Source of the DNA: Gammaproteobacteria bacterium
GTDB lineage: Bacteria; Gemmatimonadota; Gemmatimonadetes; Longimicrobiales; Gaopeijiaceae
Length of the DNA: 64,000 nucleotides
Reading direction: 5' to 3'
Assembly (NCBI GenBank): GCA_028820325.1
Contig: JAPPJO010000088.1
Span: 62,001-126,000, forward strand
Within the stretch, counting starts at the first letter, position 1, and every line of letters begins with the position of its first letter. A model generated the notes under the pieces. The model was given only the letters and a program-made list of their open reading frames with translations. It was not told the origin of the DNA and searched no databases. A program made the position numbers and the translations under genes. Below are positions 9,871 through 17,061 of this stretch, piece after piece.

Positions 9871-9985
9871 GTTCGGCTTCTGATTTCTCCGATTCCGTGC
9901 GCACGGCCTTGGAGAGCACCAGGGCGAAGCCGCCCCAAACGAACGCGCCGATCACGATCATCGTGACCCAGGTAGCCGTCGTCAA
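9863..9985 (-). CDS. Small single-helix membrane protein, MetS-like NSS transporter small subunit
   Basis: A 40-residue protein consisting of one transmembrane helix ([20 protein letters not shown]) followed by a charged tail rich in Glu, Lys and Ser. The [13 protein letters not shown] pattern resembles the MetS small subunit that accompanies bacterial sodium-coupled amino-acid symporters of the NSS family, in which MetP needs MetS. A TTG start at 9985 is preferred, because a GGAG box lies about 8 bases upstream. The longer in-frame extension has no supporting features. It overlaps carB by 8 bases. An NSS symporter gene lies about 3 kb upstream on the same strand (13,044-14,501), which makes a functional partnership plausible. 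Family assignment is by pattern recognition of a very short sequence. Confidence 0.65.
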   Translation of the reverse strand: MTTATWVTMIVIGAFVWGGFALVLSKAVRTESEKSEAERA

Positions 9986-10130
9986 AGAGTGGGCTCCAGC
10001 GAGGGGGTAGGGGTGAGATCGGGTCCCCGTAAACTGACCGGGCACCCAGGCGGAAGCAACCCGGCGATCGCGCGCTCAGCCGGGGCGACGCCGATGACCG
10101 CGGGCCCGGACGGAAGCGAGCGGCGAGAGC

Positions 10131-10730
10131 TCAACCGGCTCTCTGTTTCGCGCGCCTGCGTGCCGCCAGGTCCTCGGCGCGCACCTCCAGCACGTCGGCG
10201 ACCGTCCGCATGCCGTCGATGACGTTCTGGATGTGCTGGGGCCGCGGAATGCCGATGAGTTCGACCCCGCGCGCCACTTCCCCGCGGTGCACCCCGGCGG
10301 CGAAGGACTTGTCCTTCAGCTTCTTGGCCACCGACTTGGGTTTCAGGTCGTCGATGCCGTTGGGACGCACCAGGCAGCATGCGTACACCAGCCCGCTCAG
10401 CTCGTCGCAGGCGCACAGGACCTTGTCGAGGTCGGTCTCCGGCGGAACGTCCGTGAGGTCCGGATACCCGTGCGCCAGCACGGCGTGGATGACCTCCTCC
10501 GGGTAGCCGTCCTCGCGCAGGCGCGCGACCCCGCGGTGCGGGTGCTCGTCCGGGTGCTTCTCCCAGTCCAGGTCGTGCAGGAGGCCGGCCAGGCCCCAGG
10601 TCTCCTCGTCGGCTCCGTACTTGCGGGCGTAGAAGCGCACGGCGGCCTCGACCGCGTACATGTGCTTCCTGAGCCCCTCGTTGTCGACCCATTCGTGCAG
10701 CAGGGCCAGCGCGTCCTGGCGGCTGGGCAT
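10131..10730 (-). CDS. HD domain-containing protein (predicted phosphohydrolase)
   Basis: A 199-residue soluble HD-superfamily protein. The HD signature LLHDLDWEKHPDEHPHRG places the metal-binding His52-Asp53 in the usual spot, and HAVLAHGYPD supplies the further His residues. The pattern matches the HDIG-like subgroup that hydrolyses phosphate esters of small molecules; no substrate is known. The C terminus is basic (ARRRAKQR). ATG at 10730 is the family-like start. It lies 26 bases downstream of nth, so it is probably co-transcribed with it. Between its stop and the MetS-like start are about 145 bases with no recognised feature. Confidence 0.85.
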   Translation of the reverse strand: MPSRQDALALLHEWVDNEGLRKHMYAVEAAVRFYARKYGADEETWGLAGLLHDLDWEKHPDEHPHRGVARLREDGYPEEVIHAVLAHGYPDLTDVPPETDLDKVLCACDELSGLVYACCLVRPNGIDDLKPKSVAKKLKDKSFAAGVHRGEVARGVELIGIPRPQHIQNVIDGMRTVADVLEVRAEDLAARRRAKQRAG

Positions 10731-10756
10731 CGGGCGTCGTCCTTGGTTGGGTGGGT

Positions 10757-11404
10757 TCACACGCTCGACGAAGGGCACAGGCGCGAAAGCGCGCACTCCT
10801 CGCAGCGGGGTTTTCGGGCCGCGCACACCTGGCGGCCGTGGAAGATCAGGAGATGTGCGAGCAGTGTCCAGCGCTCGCGCGGGAAGAGCTTCATGAGGTC
10901 GCGCTCGATGCGCACGGGATCCGGATAGCGGGTGAAGCTCATCCGGTTCGCGAGGCGCTTCACGTGCGTATCCACGACCACCCCCTCGTCGATGCCGAAG
11001 GCGTTGCCGAGGATGACGTTGGCGGTCTTGCGGCCTATGCCCGGCAGCGCCATCAGCTCCTTCATGTTGCGCGGCAGCTCGTTTCCGTGCTTTTCGGCAA
11101 CCGCCGTCGCCATGCCGATCAGATTCTTCGCCTTGTTGCGGAAGAAGCCGGTGGAGTGGATGAGCTGCTCGAGCTCGCCCTGGCGCGCGCCGGCCAGGTC
11201 CAGCGCCTCCGGATAGCGCTCGAACAGGGCGGGCGTCACCTTGTTCACCCGCTCGTCGGTGCATTGCGCCGAGAGGATGGTCGCGACCGCCAGCTCGTAG
11301 GGATTGCGGTGGTGGAGGGCGCAGTGCGCGTCCGGGTAGCACTCGACAAGCAGGTCGTAGATGCGCGCGGCCCGCTCCTTCCTCGCCTTGACCGACTCTC
11401 TCAT
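10757..11404 (-). CDS. nth: Endonuclease III (DNA glycosylase/AP lyase)
   Basis: A base-excision-repair enzyme that removes oxidised pyrimidines and nicks the abasic site. The 215-residue protein carries the helix-hairpin-helix LMALPGIGRKTANVILGNAF with the catalytic Lys, the catalytic Asp in VVVDTHVKRLANR, and a complete C-terminal iron-sulfur cluster loop of the CX6CX2CX5C form (CAARKPRCEECALSRLC). The length is normal. The ATG at 11404 overlaps the preceding gene's stop as ATGA. It sits in a short operon with an unknown conserved protein, a zincin-like protein and the HD protein. Confidence 0.97.
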   Translation of the reverse strand: MRESVKARKERAARIYDLLVECYPDAHCALHHRNPYELAVATILSAQCTDERVNKVTPALFERYPEALDLAGARQGELEQLIHSTGFFRNKAKNLIGMATAVAEKHGNELPRNMKELMALPGIGRKTANVILGNAFGIDEGVVVDTHVKRLANRMSFTRYPDPVRIERDLMKLFPRERWTLLAHLLIFHGRQVCAARKPRCEECALSRLCPSSSV

Positions 11405-12243
11405 GGCGCCTCCGCGGTTATGATCGGTCGCCAGGGCAAGGTGCTCGCAAGGGGCGCGCGGCTGGACGTTGCCGGGTCGGCGTCCCGCTCCGACGGGCCG
11501 GAGCCGCCGTCACCACCCTTCGTGGGTGCACCGGCGCGCAGCGATCCCCGCTCCAGCTGCCAGAAGAGTCGCCCCGCGAGCTTCACCACCTCGCCGAGCG
11601 TCTCGATCGAGCACAGGTCCTCGCCGCCCGGCAAGGTACTCGCGAAGTCGTCGCCCCGCTCGCGCACGTTCGCGGCAGCCCACCGGCTCGCCTCCTCCCC
11701 GGGTATCTCCGGGACGGGCATGACCCCCAGCCCGGGACGGTCCGCCCGCATTCCGCTCGCCACCATGAGGTGCAGGCGATGAGCGGGGGTGAGCACCCAG
11801 AAGAAGCCGTCGAGCGCCTCCGCAGGGCCGCCGGCCTCGGGACGCGCCCAGAACAGGTAGTGCGGCAACTGCACGTATCCGGCCCGGGAGGGCGCCGCGA
11901 AGTCCCAGTCGTTCGGCCCGGAGCGCAGGCCGGCGCGCGTCACCTGGTGGGCGGCTTCGTTCCCGAGGAGGTACAGGTGCTCCCCGGCGCTCCAGAAATG
12001 GAAGGCATGAAAGAGGATGACGCCGTATTGCACGAACAGGACCGGGTTGTCGTCCTCGACACGGATGTCGCCGATGGCGCGCCGGGACTGCTCGAGCATG
12101 CTGAAGGCGCCCGGGTCCCAGATGTCCACGCCCCGCCGGTCCGCCTCGTCCCGGATCAGCTCGAAGCGCTCCTCCGCGAAGGCCCGGCCCGGGAGGGCCA
12201 TCTCGTACGGAGTGACGCGGGCGTAGCGGTCGTGAATCCTCAT
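11401..12243 (-). CDS. Conserved-looking protein of unknown function
   Basis: A 280-residue soluble protein that I do not assign to a family. The N-terminal 200 residues look globular and rich in aromatics (for example VLFVQYGVILFHAFHFWSAG and YVQLPHYLFWARPEAG). The last 50 residues are low-complexity Gly/Ser/Pro. No signal peptide or transmembrane helix is evident. It is translationally coupled on both sides: its ATG overlaps the stop of the zincin-like gene (ATGA), and its TGA overlaps the start of nth (ATGA). This argues that it is a real expressed gene. The context with nth gives no reliable functional clue. Confidence 0.75.
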   Translation of the reverse strand: MRIHDRYARVTPYEMALPGRAFAEERFELIRDEADRRGVDIWDPGAFSMLEQSRRAIGDIRVEDDNPVLFVQYGVILFHAFHFWSAGEHLYLLGNEAAHQVTRAGLRSGPNDWDFAAPSRAGYVQLPHYLFWARPEAGGPAEALDGFFWVLTPAHRLHLMVASGMRADRPGLGVMPVPEIPGEEASRWAAANVRERGDDFASTLPGGEDLCSIETLGEVVKLAGRLFWQLERGSLRAGAPTKGGDGGSGPSERDADPATSSRAPLASTLPWRPIITAEAP

Positions 12244-13004
12244 CGCGGATCAGCGGGCCTGCCGGGATCCGGGACCGGCGCGGAAGCGCCTCCCGTCCGG
12301 CGGCCGACCGCCTCCGACTCCCACAGCTCCTCCGCGGGCCGCTTCAGGAACGCCTCCCACCATCTTCGCTTGCGCACCAGCACAAGCTGAAGCTCTCCCG
12401 GCCCGCAATCGACACCGTCGATCCAGACGAAGTGCGCATCCCCGAGCCGCTCGGGCGCATCGATGCGAAAACCCTCGCCGCGCCAGTCGAAACGCACCTC
12501 ACCGGCCCGCGCAAGCCGCTCTTCCGTCCACTCCTGCTCGATGAAGAAATCGGTCTCGACGCGGAAGACACCGGGGGCAATCTCATTCCCCGACTGATAG
12601 TAGCAGGGATCGAAATCGAGCCCTTCGCTCCGCTTGAACGACTCCTCCATGGCGTAGTCGACGCCGCCGAGTTCATCCTGGTCCGCGAGCGACTCGAGGT
12701 GGTGCCGCACCTCGTGGGTGAGGGTCTCCCACAGCTCGCCCTCCCAGTCGAAGCCGGGATCGAGCCGGGACAGCTCGCGGAACGAGCCGTAGTAGAGGGC
12801 CACCACCGAGCGCGTGGTCTCGGGCCCCTGCCAATCCGACGGATACGACTCCGTCGAGCACATGCCCAGCGTGTAGATGTCCGGGAACACCGGATGCGGG
12901 AGCGCCTCCTGGCGCACCGAGAGCCCGTCCAGCCCGCTCGTGTACTCTTCCGGAATCTCGCCAAAGGCGCGCCGCGCGGCCCTCTCGAACTCGCGAAACC
13001 TCAT
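12240..13004 (-). CDS. Zincin-like metallopeptidase family protein (DUF1025-like)
   Basis: A 254-residue protein resembling the bacterial MMP-like zincin family, whose members usually begin with a short FREFERAARRAFGEIPEE-type helix and carry a single HExxH motif. Here the motif is HEVRHHLE (His97, Glu98, His101), within a helix after LWETLT. An acidic loop after the motif may provide the third zinc ligand. The second half (about 130-254), with a beta-rich region and a Pro-rich tail, is longer than in minimal family members. The start is uncertain: ATG at 13,004 or TTG at 13,025 (seven residues longer), both with weak ribosome-binding sites. It overlaps the following unknown gene as ATGA. Peptidase activity is inferred only. 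Confidence 0.7.
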   Translation of the reverse strand: MRFREFERAARRAFGEIPEEYTSGLDGLSVRQEALPHPVFPDIYTLGMCSTESYPSDWQGPETTRSVVALYYGSFRELSRLDPGFDWEGELWETLTHEVRHHLESLADQDELGGVDYAMEESFKRSEGLDFDPCYYQSGNEIAPGVFRVETDFFIEQEWTEERLARAGEVRFDWRGEGFRIDAPERLGDAHFVWIDGVDCGPGELQLVLVRKRRWWEAFLKRPAEELWESEAVGRRTGGASAPVPDPGRPADPR

Positions 13005-13043
13005 CACCTTGCCGTACCCGGACAACCATCGGCCCGCCCGTCG

Positions 13044-14501
13044 TCAACCGGCCGGGCCGCCGCTCCCCTCCAGGGTCGCCCGTGTGATCAGCCTGTTGAG
13101 CATCCACAGGATGAGGATCGCCACCGCCGCCTGAATGACCACGCTCCCGACGTTGTACGGACTGAACAGCGTCCAGGTCTCCGCGAAGCTCTCGCCCCGG
13201 GCGCTCCACAGGAACCATACCATGAGCACCACGGCCTCGACGATCACGAGCCGGATCGCCCAGTCCCACCAGGCTCCGATGTGGATGTCGGAATCACCCG
13301 TGTTGATGAACTTGCGGCGCCACTCGGTCACCCCGTAGCGCAGCACGGCGAAGGCGAAGAAGAAGCCCGAGAGCATGAGCCCCACGCCCCAGACCCAGTC
13401 CTGGTTGTGGAAGAAATCCATGTTGAGCGCGCTCGGGATTCCGCACACCAGCGCCGCGATGCCGACGATGCCCACCGCGCGCTTGCGCTCGATCCCTGCG
13501 TCGCGCAGGACCCGGCTGGCGAGTTCGATCATGGCCACCAGGCTCGTCCACGCCGCGAACACCAGCGCCATGAAGAAAAGGATCATGAAGAACTGGCCGC
13601 CCGGCATGAGCGCGAAGAGCTGCGGCACCCAGATGAAGGTGATGCCCTCGTTCCCCGCCCCGACGATCTGGCTGGCCGCGTCCGGCATCACCGAGAAGAC
13701 CGTGCACAGCACCATGATCCCCGCCAGCAGCGACATCGAGTTGTTGCCGAAGCCGATGACGAAGGCGTTGAGCGCGGTGTCTTCCCGTTTTCGCATGTAG
13801 ATGGCGTACGTGAGCACCAGGCCCCACCCCGCGCCCGTATCCCACGCGTTCTGGGTCAGCGCCTCGAGCCAGATGCGATAGTCGGCCAGTTCGCTGAAGT
13901 TCGGGGTGAAGAGGAACGCGAGGCCGGCGGAGGCGCCCGGCAGCGTGACGGCCCGGATGGCCAGCACGACCACCAGGATGATGAGGCTGGGGATCAGGAA
14001 GCGGGCGGCGGTCTCGATGCCCTTCACCCCCCTGGACACCACGAACACGCCCATGCCCAGGGCGATGGCGTGCGTGATCATCGCCGAGGGCGTCGCGGCG
14101 AAGGAGTTCCAGAAGGCGTCCGGCACTTCGGTGGGGATCTCGCGCGTGATCGAGGCCCACAGAAAGCGCAGCGTCCAGCCCATGACCACGCTGTAGTAGA
14201 ACATGATCGCGGTCGCGACCCACGCGACCCACGCGCCCATCCAGCCGAATTTCGGCCCGAGGGTGGTGGCGAACGCGCCGATCGGCCCCTTGCGCACGCC
14301 CTTCCCCATCCCGAACTCGAGGATGAGAAGCGGCACCGACCAGAGGAGCAGGAAGCACACCCATGCGACCAGGAAGTTGCCACCCCCGTTGGAGGCCGCG
14401 ATGCGCGGGAAACGCCAGATGTTTCCGGTGCCGACCGCCATCCCCAGCATCGCCAGCAGCATGCCCCAGCGCGAGCTGAAAACCTCTGACCTGGATGCCA
14501 T
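13044..14501 (-). CDS. Sodium-dependent transporter, neurotransmitter:sodium symporter (NSS/SNF) family
   Basis: A 485-residue inner-membrane symporter that couples sodium to amino-acid uptake, related to LeuT, TnaT and MetP. The N terminus has the unmistakable TM1 signature WGMLLAMLGMAVGTGNIWRF (substrate and sodium site), followed by about 11-12 hydrophobic helices, including the TM6-region block SVMPDAASQIVGAGNEGITF. ATG at 14,501 is chosen over an adjoining TTG because a GGGAG box lies 8 bases ahead of it. It is downstream of glyQS by 84 bases on the same strand. The MetS-like peptide at 9,863-9,985 could be its accessory subunit. Substrate is not deducible; alanine, methionine or branched-chain amino acids are typical for MetS-dependent members. 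Confidence 0.93.
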   Translation of the reverse strand: MASRSEVFSSRWGMLLAMLGMAVGTGNIWRFPRIAASNGGGNFLVAWVCFLLLWSVPLLILEFGMGKGVRKGPIGAFATTLGPKFGWMGAWVAWVATAIMFYYSVVMGWTLRFLWASITREIPTEVPDAFWNSFAATPSAMITHAIALGMGVFVVSRGVKGIETAARFLIPSLIILVVVLAIRAVTLPGASAGLAFLFTPNFSELADYRIWLEALTQNAWDTGAGWGLVLTYAIYMRKREDTALNAFVIGFGNNSMSLLAGIMVLCTVFSVMPDAASQIVGAGNEGITFIWVPQLFALMPGGQFFMILFFMALVFAAWTSLVAMIELASRVLRDAGIERKRAVGIVGIAALVCGIPSALNMDFFHNQDWVWGVGLMLSGFFFAFAVLRYGVTEWRRKFINTGDSDIHIGAWWDWAIRLVIVEAVVLMVWFLWSARGESFAETWTLFSPYNVGSVVIQAAVAILILWMLNRLITRATLEGSGGPAG

Positions 14502-14585
14502 CAACTATTCTCCCGTGTTCCGGCGATGGTCCCCGCGAATCGGACGTGGGTCCCGGATCCGCGCTCCCTCGGCTTCACCGGCGCC

Positions 14586-15923
14586 TCAGCGCGCGAGCCG
14601 TTCCCGCAGGTAGTCTATCACGCCGTCCGCGTTCACGCGCACCTGCTCCAGGGTGTCGCGGTCGCGCACGGTGACGGTTCCATCCTCGTTGGTCCGGCCG
14701 TCCACGGTGATGCACCAGGGGGTGCCCGCCTCGTCCTGGCGGCGGTAGCGGCGTCCGATGGACCCGGCCGCGTCGTAGAAGCTGGGGACGGCCGCGGCCT
14801 TGAAGGCGTCGTGCAGCCGGGTCGCGATCTCGGGCAGGCCGTCCTTGCGCACCAGCGGGAAGATCGCCGCCTTCACGGGCGCCAGGCGCGGGTGGATGCC
14901 GAGCACGGTGCGCCGGTCACGGCCCATATCCTGCTCGTAATACGCGTCCGAAAGCACCATCAGCAGCATGCGGTCGACGCCCGCGGCGGTCTCGACGACG
15001 TAGGGGATGTAGCGTCCCCCGCCCCCGGGCTCCACGTAGCGCATCTTCTTGCCCGAGTACTGCTGGTGCCGGCCCAGGTCGAAGTCGGTGCGGTTGTGGA
15101 TGCCCTCCAGCTCCTTCCATCCGATGGGAAACTCGTACTGGATGTCCACCGCCCGCTTCGCGTAGTGCGCCAGCTCGTCGGGGCCGTGCTCGCTGAAGCG
15201 AAGCGATTCGGCGCGGATCCCCAGCGTCCCCGTATGGAAGTCCATGCGCGCATCGCGCCAGTGCTCGAACCACTCCTCGTCGGTCCCCGGGGTGACGAAG
15301 AACTGCATCTCGGCCTGCTCGAACTCGCGGGTGCGGAAGATGAAGTTCCCGGGCGTGATCTCGTTCCGGAACGCCTTGCCGATCTGGGCCACGCCGAAGG
15401 GGACCTTCTGGCGCGCGGTGGTCTGCACGTTGAGGAAGTTGACGTAGGACCCCTGCGCCGTCTCGGGACGCAGGTAGACGGTGGCCGCGGCCTCCTCCAC
15501 CGGTCCCATGAAGGTCTTGAACATGAGGTTGAACAGCCTGGGCTCGCCGAGCTCGCAGGCCTTGAAGGCGCCCGGCGCCTTGCTCGGCTTCCGGCCGCAG
15601 CGCTCACCCTCCAGCTCGTCGGCGCGAAAGCGCTTCTTGCACACCTTGCACTCGACCAGCGGATCGGTGAAGCCGTCCACGTGCCCCGACGCTTCCCACA
15701 CGCGCGGATGCATGAGGATGGCCGCCTCGATCCCCTCGACGTCGTCGCGCTGGTGCACCATCGCGCTCCACCAGGCCTCCTTGATGTTGCGCTTCAGTTC
15801 GATGCCCAGCGGACCGTAGTCCCACACCGATCCGGTGCCGCCGTAGATCTCTGAGGACTGGAAGACGTACCCGCGACGCTTGGTCAGCGAGACGAGCTTG
15901 TCCATGCTATCCAGTTGAGACAT
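14586..15923 (-). CDS. glyQS: Glycine--tRNA ligase, class II alpha2 (eukaryote/Bacillota-Actinomycetota type)
   Basis: Charges tRNA-Gly. The 445-residue single-chain enzyme has class II motifs and is the dimeric type rather than the alpha2beta2 GlyQ/GlyS type: KRRGYVFQSSEIYGGTGSVW and DYGPLGIELKRNIKEAWW at the N terminus, motif 2 region FRNEITPGNFIFRTREFEQAE, and a C-terminal anticodon-binding domain (about 345-445). A cysteine-containing insert (CKVCKKRFRADELEG with a later GERCG) resembles the zinc-binding insert seen in some members. ATG at 15,923 is used; an internal ATG six codons later is an alternative. It is divergent from the Nfu-type gene, with about 290 bases between. Confidence 0.97.
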   Translation of the reverse strand: MSQLDSMDKLVSLTKRRGYVFQSSEIYGGTGSVWDYGPLGIELKRNIKEAWWSAMVHQRDDVEGIEAAILMHPRVWEASGHVDGFTDPLVECKVCKKRFRADELEGERCGRKPSKAPGAFKACELGEPRLFNLMFKTFMGPVEEAAATVYLRPETAQGSYVNFLNVQTTARQKVPFGVAQIGKAFRNEITPGNFIFRTREFEQAEMQFFVTPGTDEEWFEHWRDARMDFHTGTLGIRAESLRFSEHGPDELAHYAKRAVDIQYEFPIGWKELEGIHNRTDFDLGRHQQYSGKKMRYVEPGGGGRYIPYVVETAAGVDRMLLMVLSDAYYEQDMGRDRRTVLGIHPRLAPVKAAIFPLVRKDGLPEIATRLHDAFKAAAVPSFYDAAGSIGRRYRRQDEAGTPWCITVDGRTNEDGTVTVRDRDTLEQVRVNADGVIDYLRERLAR

Positions 15924-16213
15924 AGCAGTTTGTACCCTGTTGTATCATGCTGTATGAGAGACGTTCACGCCGCCGACGTCGGACGATCCGCCGGAAAGCC
16001 GCCAGCGGGTTCGGGCCGGAATATCGGCAAGGCGCGGCGGGCCAGCAACCGACGGGCCTGTTGCTTCCACCGGAGCCCGGGCCATATTTCGGAGTTGGCC
16101 GCAGGATGCCGGAACACGTCGGACCCGCGCGGGTCTCCTCCGGATGCGCGGTCGGTCTCACCCTCGGGGGAACACGGAGCCGCAAGGCCCTGCACGCAAG
16201 GATGCCGAATACG

Positions 16214-16795
16214 ATGTTGACCTTCACGGACAAAGCCCGCGAAATGGTGCTCTCGTTCATGGGAGACGAGCCCGACGGAGAGCAGGCGTTGCGGGTGAAG
16301 ATGGACGGAAGCCCCGTCGCCCCCAGCTTCGAACTGACGCTGGTGGGCAGCGCCGACCTCGGCGACGACGACGTCACGGTGGACGGAGGCGGGTTCACGG
16401 TGTTCGTCGACAGCACCAGTGCCCCCCGCCTGAAGGGCGCCACGGTCGACTTCATCGACGAGCTGAACCAGAGCGGTTTCGAGGTGAAGACCGCGCCTGA
16501 GACCGACGGCCGGGGCGCCGGCGCGCCCACGGGCCCGATCGCCGAGCGCGTCACCGACCTTCTGAACAGCCAGGTGAATCCTTCCATCGCGGCTCATGGC
16601 GGCGAGATCCGGCTTGTGGACGTCCAGGACACCGAGATCTATCTGGAGATGATGGGCGGGTGCCAGGGATGCGCGATGTCGCGCCTGACGCTGCGTCAGG
16701 GCGTGGAACGGATGATCCACCAGTCCGTTCCCGAGGTCACCGCGATCCACGACGTCACGGACCACCAGGCAGGCGAGAACCCGTTCTTCAGTTAG
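16214..16795 (+). CDS. NifU/NfuA-type iron-sulfur cluster carrier protein
   Basis: A 193-residue protein with the NfuA architecture: an N-terminal degenerate A-type (HesB-like) domain (about 1-95, LTFTDKAREMVL) and a C-terminal Nfu domain (about 110-180). The Nfu domain carries the MGGCQGCAMSR motif, whose CxxC binds a transient [4Fe-4S] cluster for delivery to apo-proteins. The A-type domain lacks the usual cluster cysteines, as in NfuA. ATG at 16,214 fits the family start and has an AGGA box about 11 bases upstream; ATG at 16,202 would add four residues. The open frame extends further upstream to about 15,947 but that part is Arg-rich and not family-like. It is divergent from glyQS. Confidence 0.9.
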   Translation: MLTFTDKAREMVLSFMGDEPDGEQALRVKMDGSPVAPSFELTLVGSADLGDDDVTVDGGGFTVFVDSTSAPRLKGATVDFIDELNQSGFEVKTAPETDGRGAGAPTGPIAERVTDLLNSQVNPSIAAHGGEIRLVDVQDTEIYLEMMGGCQGCAMSRLTLRQGVERMIHQSVPEVTAIHDVTDHQAGENPFFS

Positions 16796-16932
16796 GGTGG
16801 GCGGAAGTGCCGGCGCACCGCCGGATACAACCCATCCAATCCGTCATGCCCCGCGTCCTCATGCGGCGCCTGCAAGCCGCGTCACGCCCGGCGGATCCAG
16901 TGCAGGATCGCCGCTTCCGCATCGCTTGACGC

Positions 16933-17022
16933 CGTAGCGCACTCCGTTCTTAAGGCGTAGCGCACCGCGTATTGGGGCAAATTTATTGCTGTTTTGTCGC
17001 CATTATGGCATACTTTTGTCGC
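16933..17022. promoter_or_regulatory. Two pairs of direct repeats upstream of the Cache/beta-barrel gene
   Basis: The sequence CGTAGCGCAC occurs at 16,933-16,942 and 16,956-16,965 (start-to-start 23 bases). TTTTGTCGC occurs at 16,992-17,000 and 17,014-17,022 (22 bases apart). Between the last two lies a small inverted repeat, GCCAT-T-ATGGC (16,999-17,009). A locally AT-rich stretch and the roughly two-helical-turn spacing suggest a regulator site and promoter for the gene starting at 17,062. No convincing -35/-10 pair was identified. Confidence 0.4.
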
Positions 17023-17061
17023 AAACGCCCGTTTCGTGTTCCTCCGGTACGGGAGGCCGTC

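Noticed and set aside
6520..9966. Plus-strand 1,148-codon open frame opposite carB
   Set aside because: It is antisense to a clearly recognised CarB, rich in His/Arg/Val/Gly, and has no recognisable domain. High GC creates such frames.
12432..14489. 685-codon plus-strand frame
   Set aside because: Antisense to the NSS transporter and zincin genes; His/Arg/Glu-rich shadow.
15947..16213. Upstream extension of the Nfu-type gene
   Set aside because: The extra residues are Arg/Pro/Gly-rich and not family-like, and ATG codons at 16,202 and 16,214 match the family start. No tRNA-like T-box or riboswitch fold was recognised here either.
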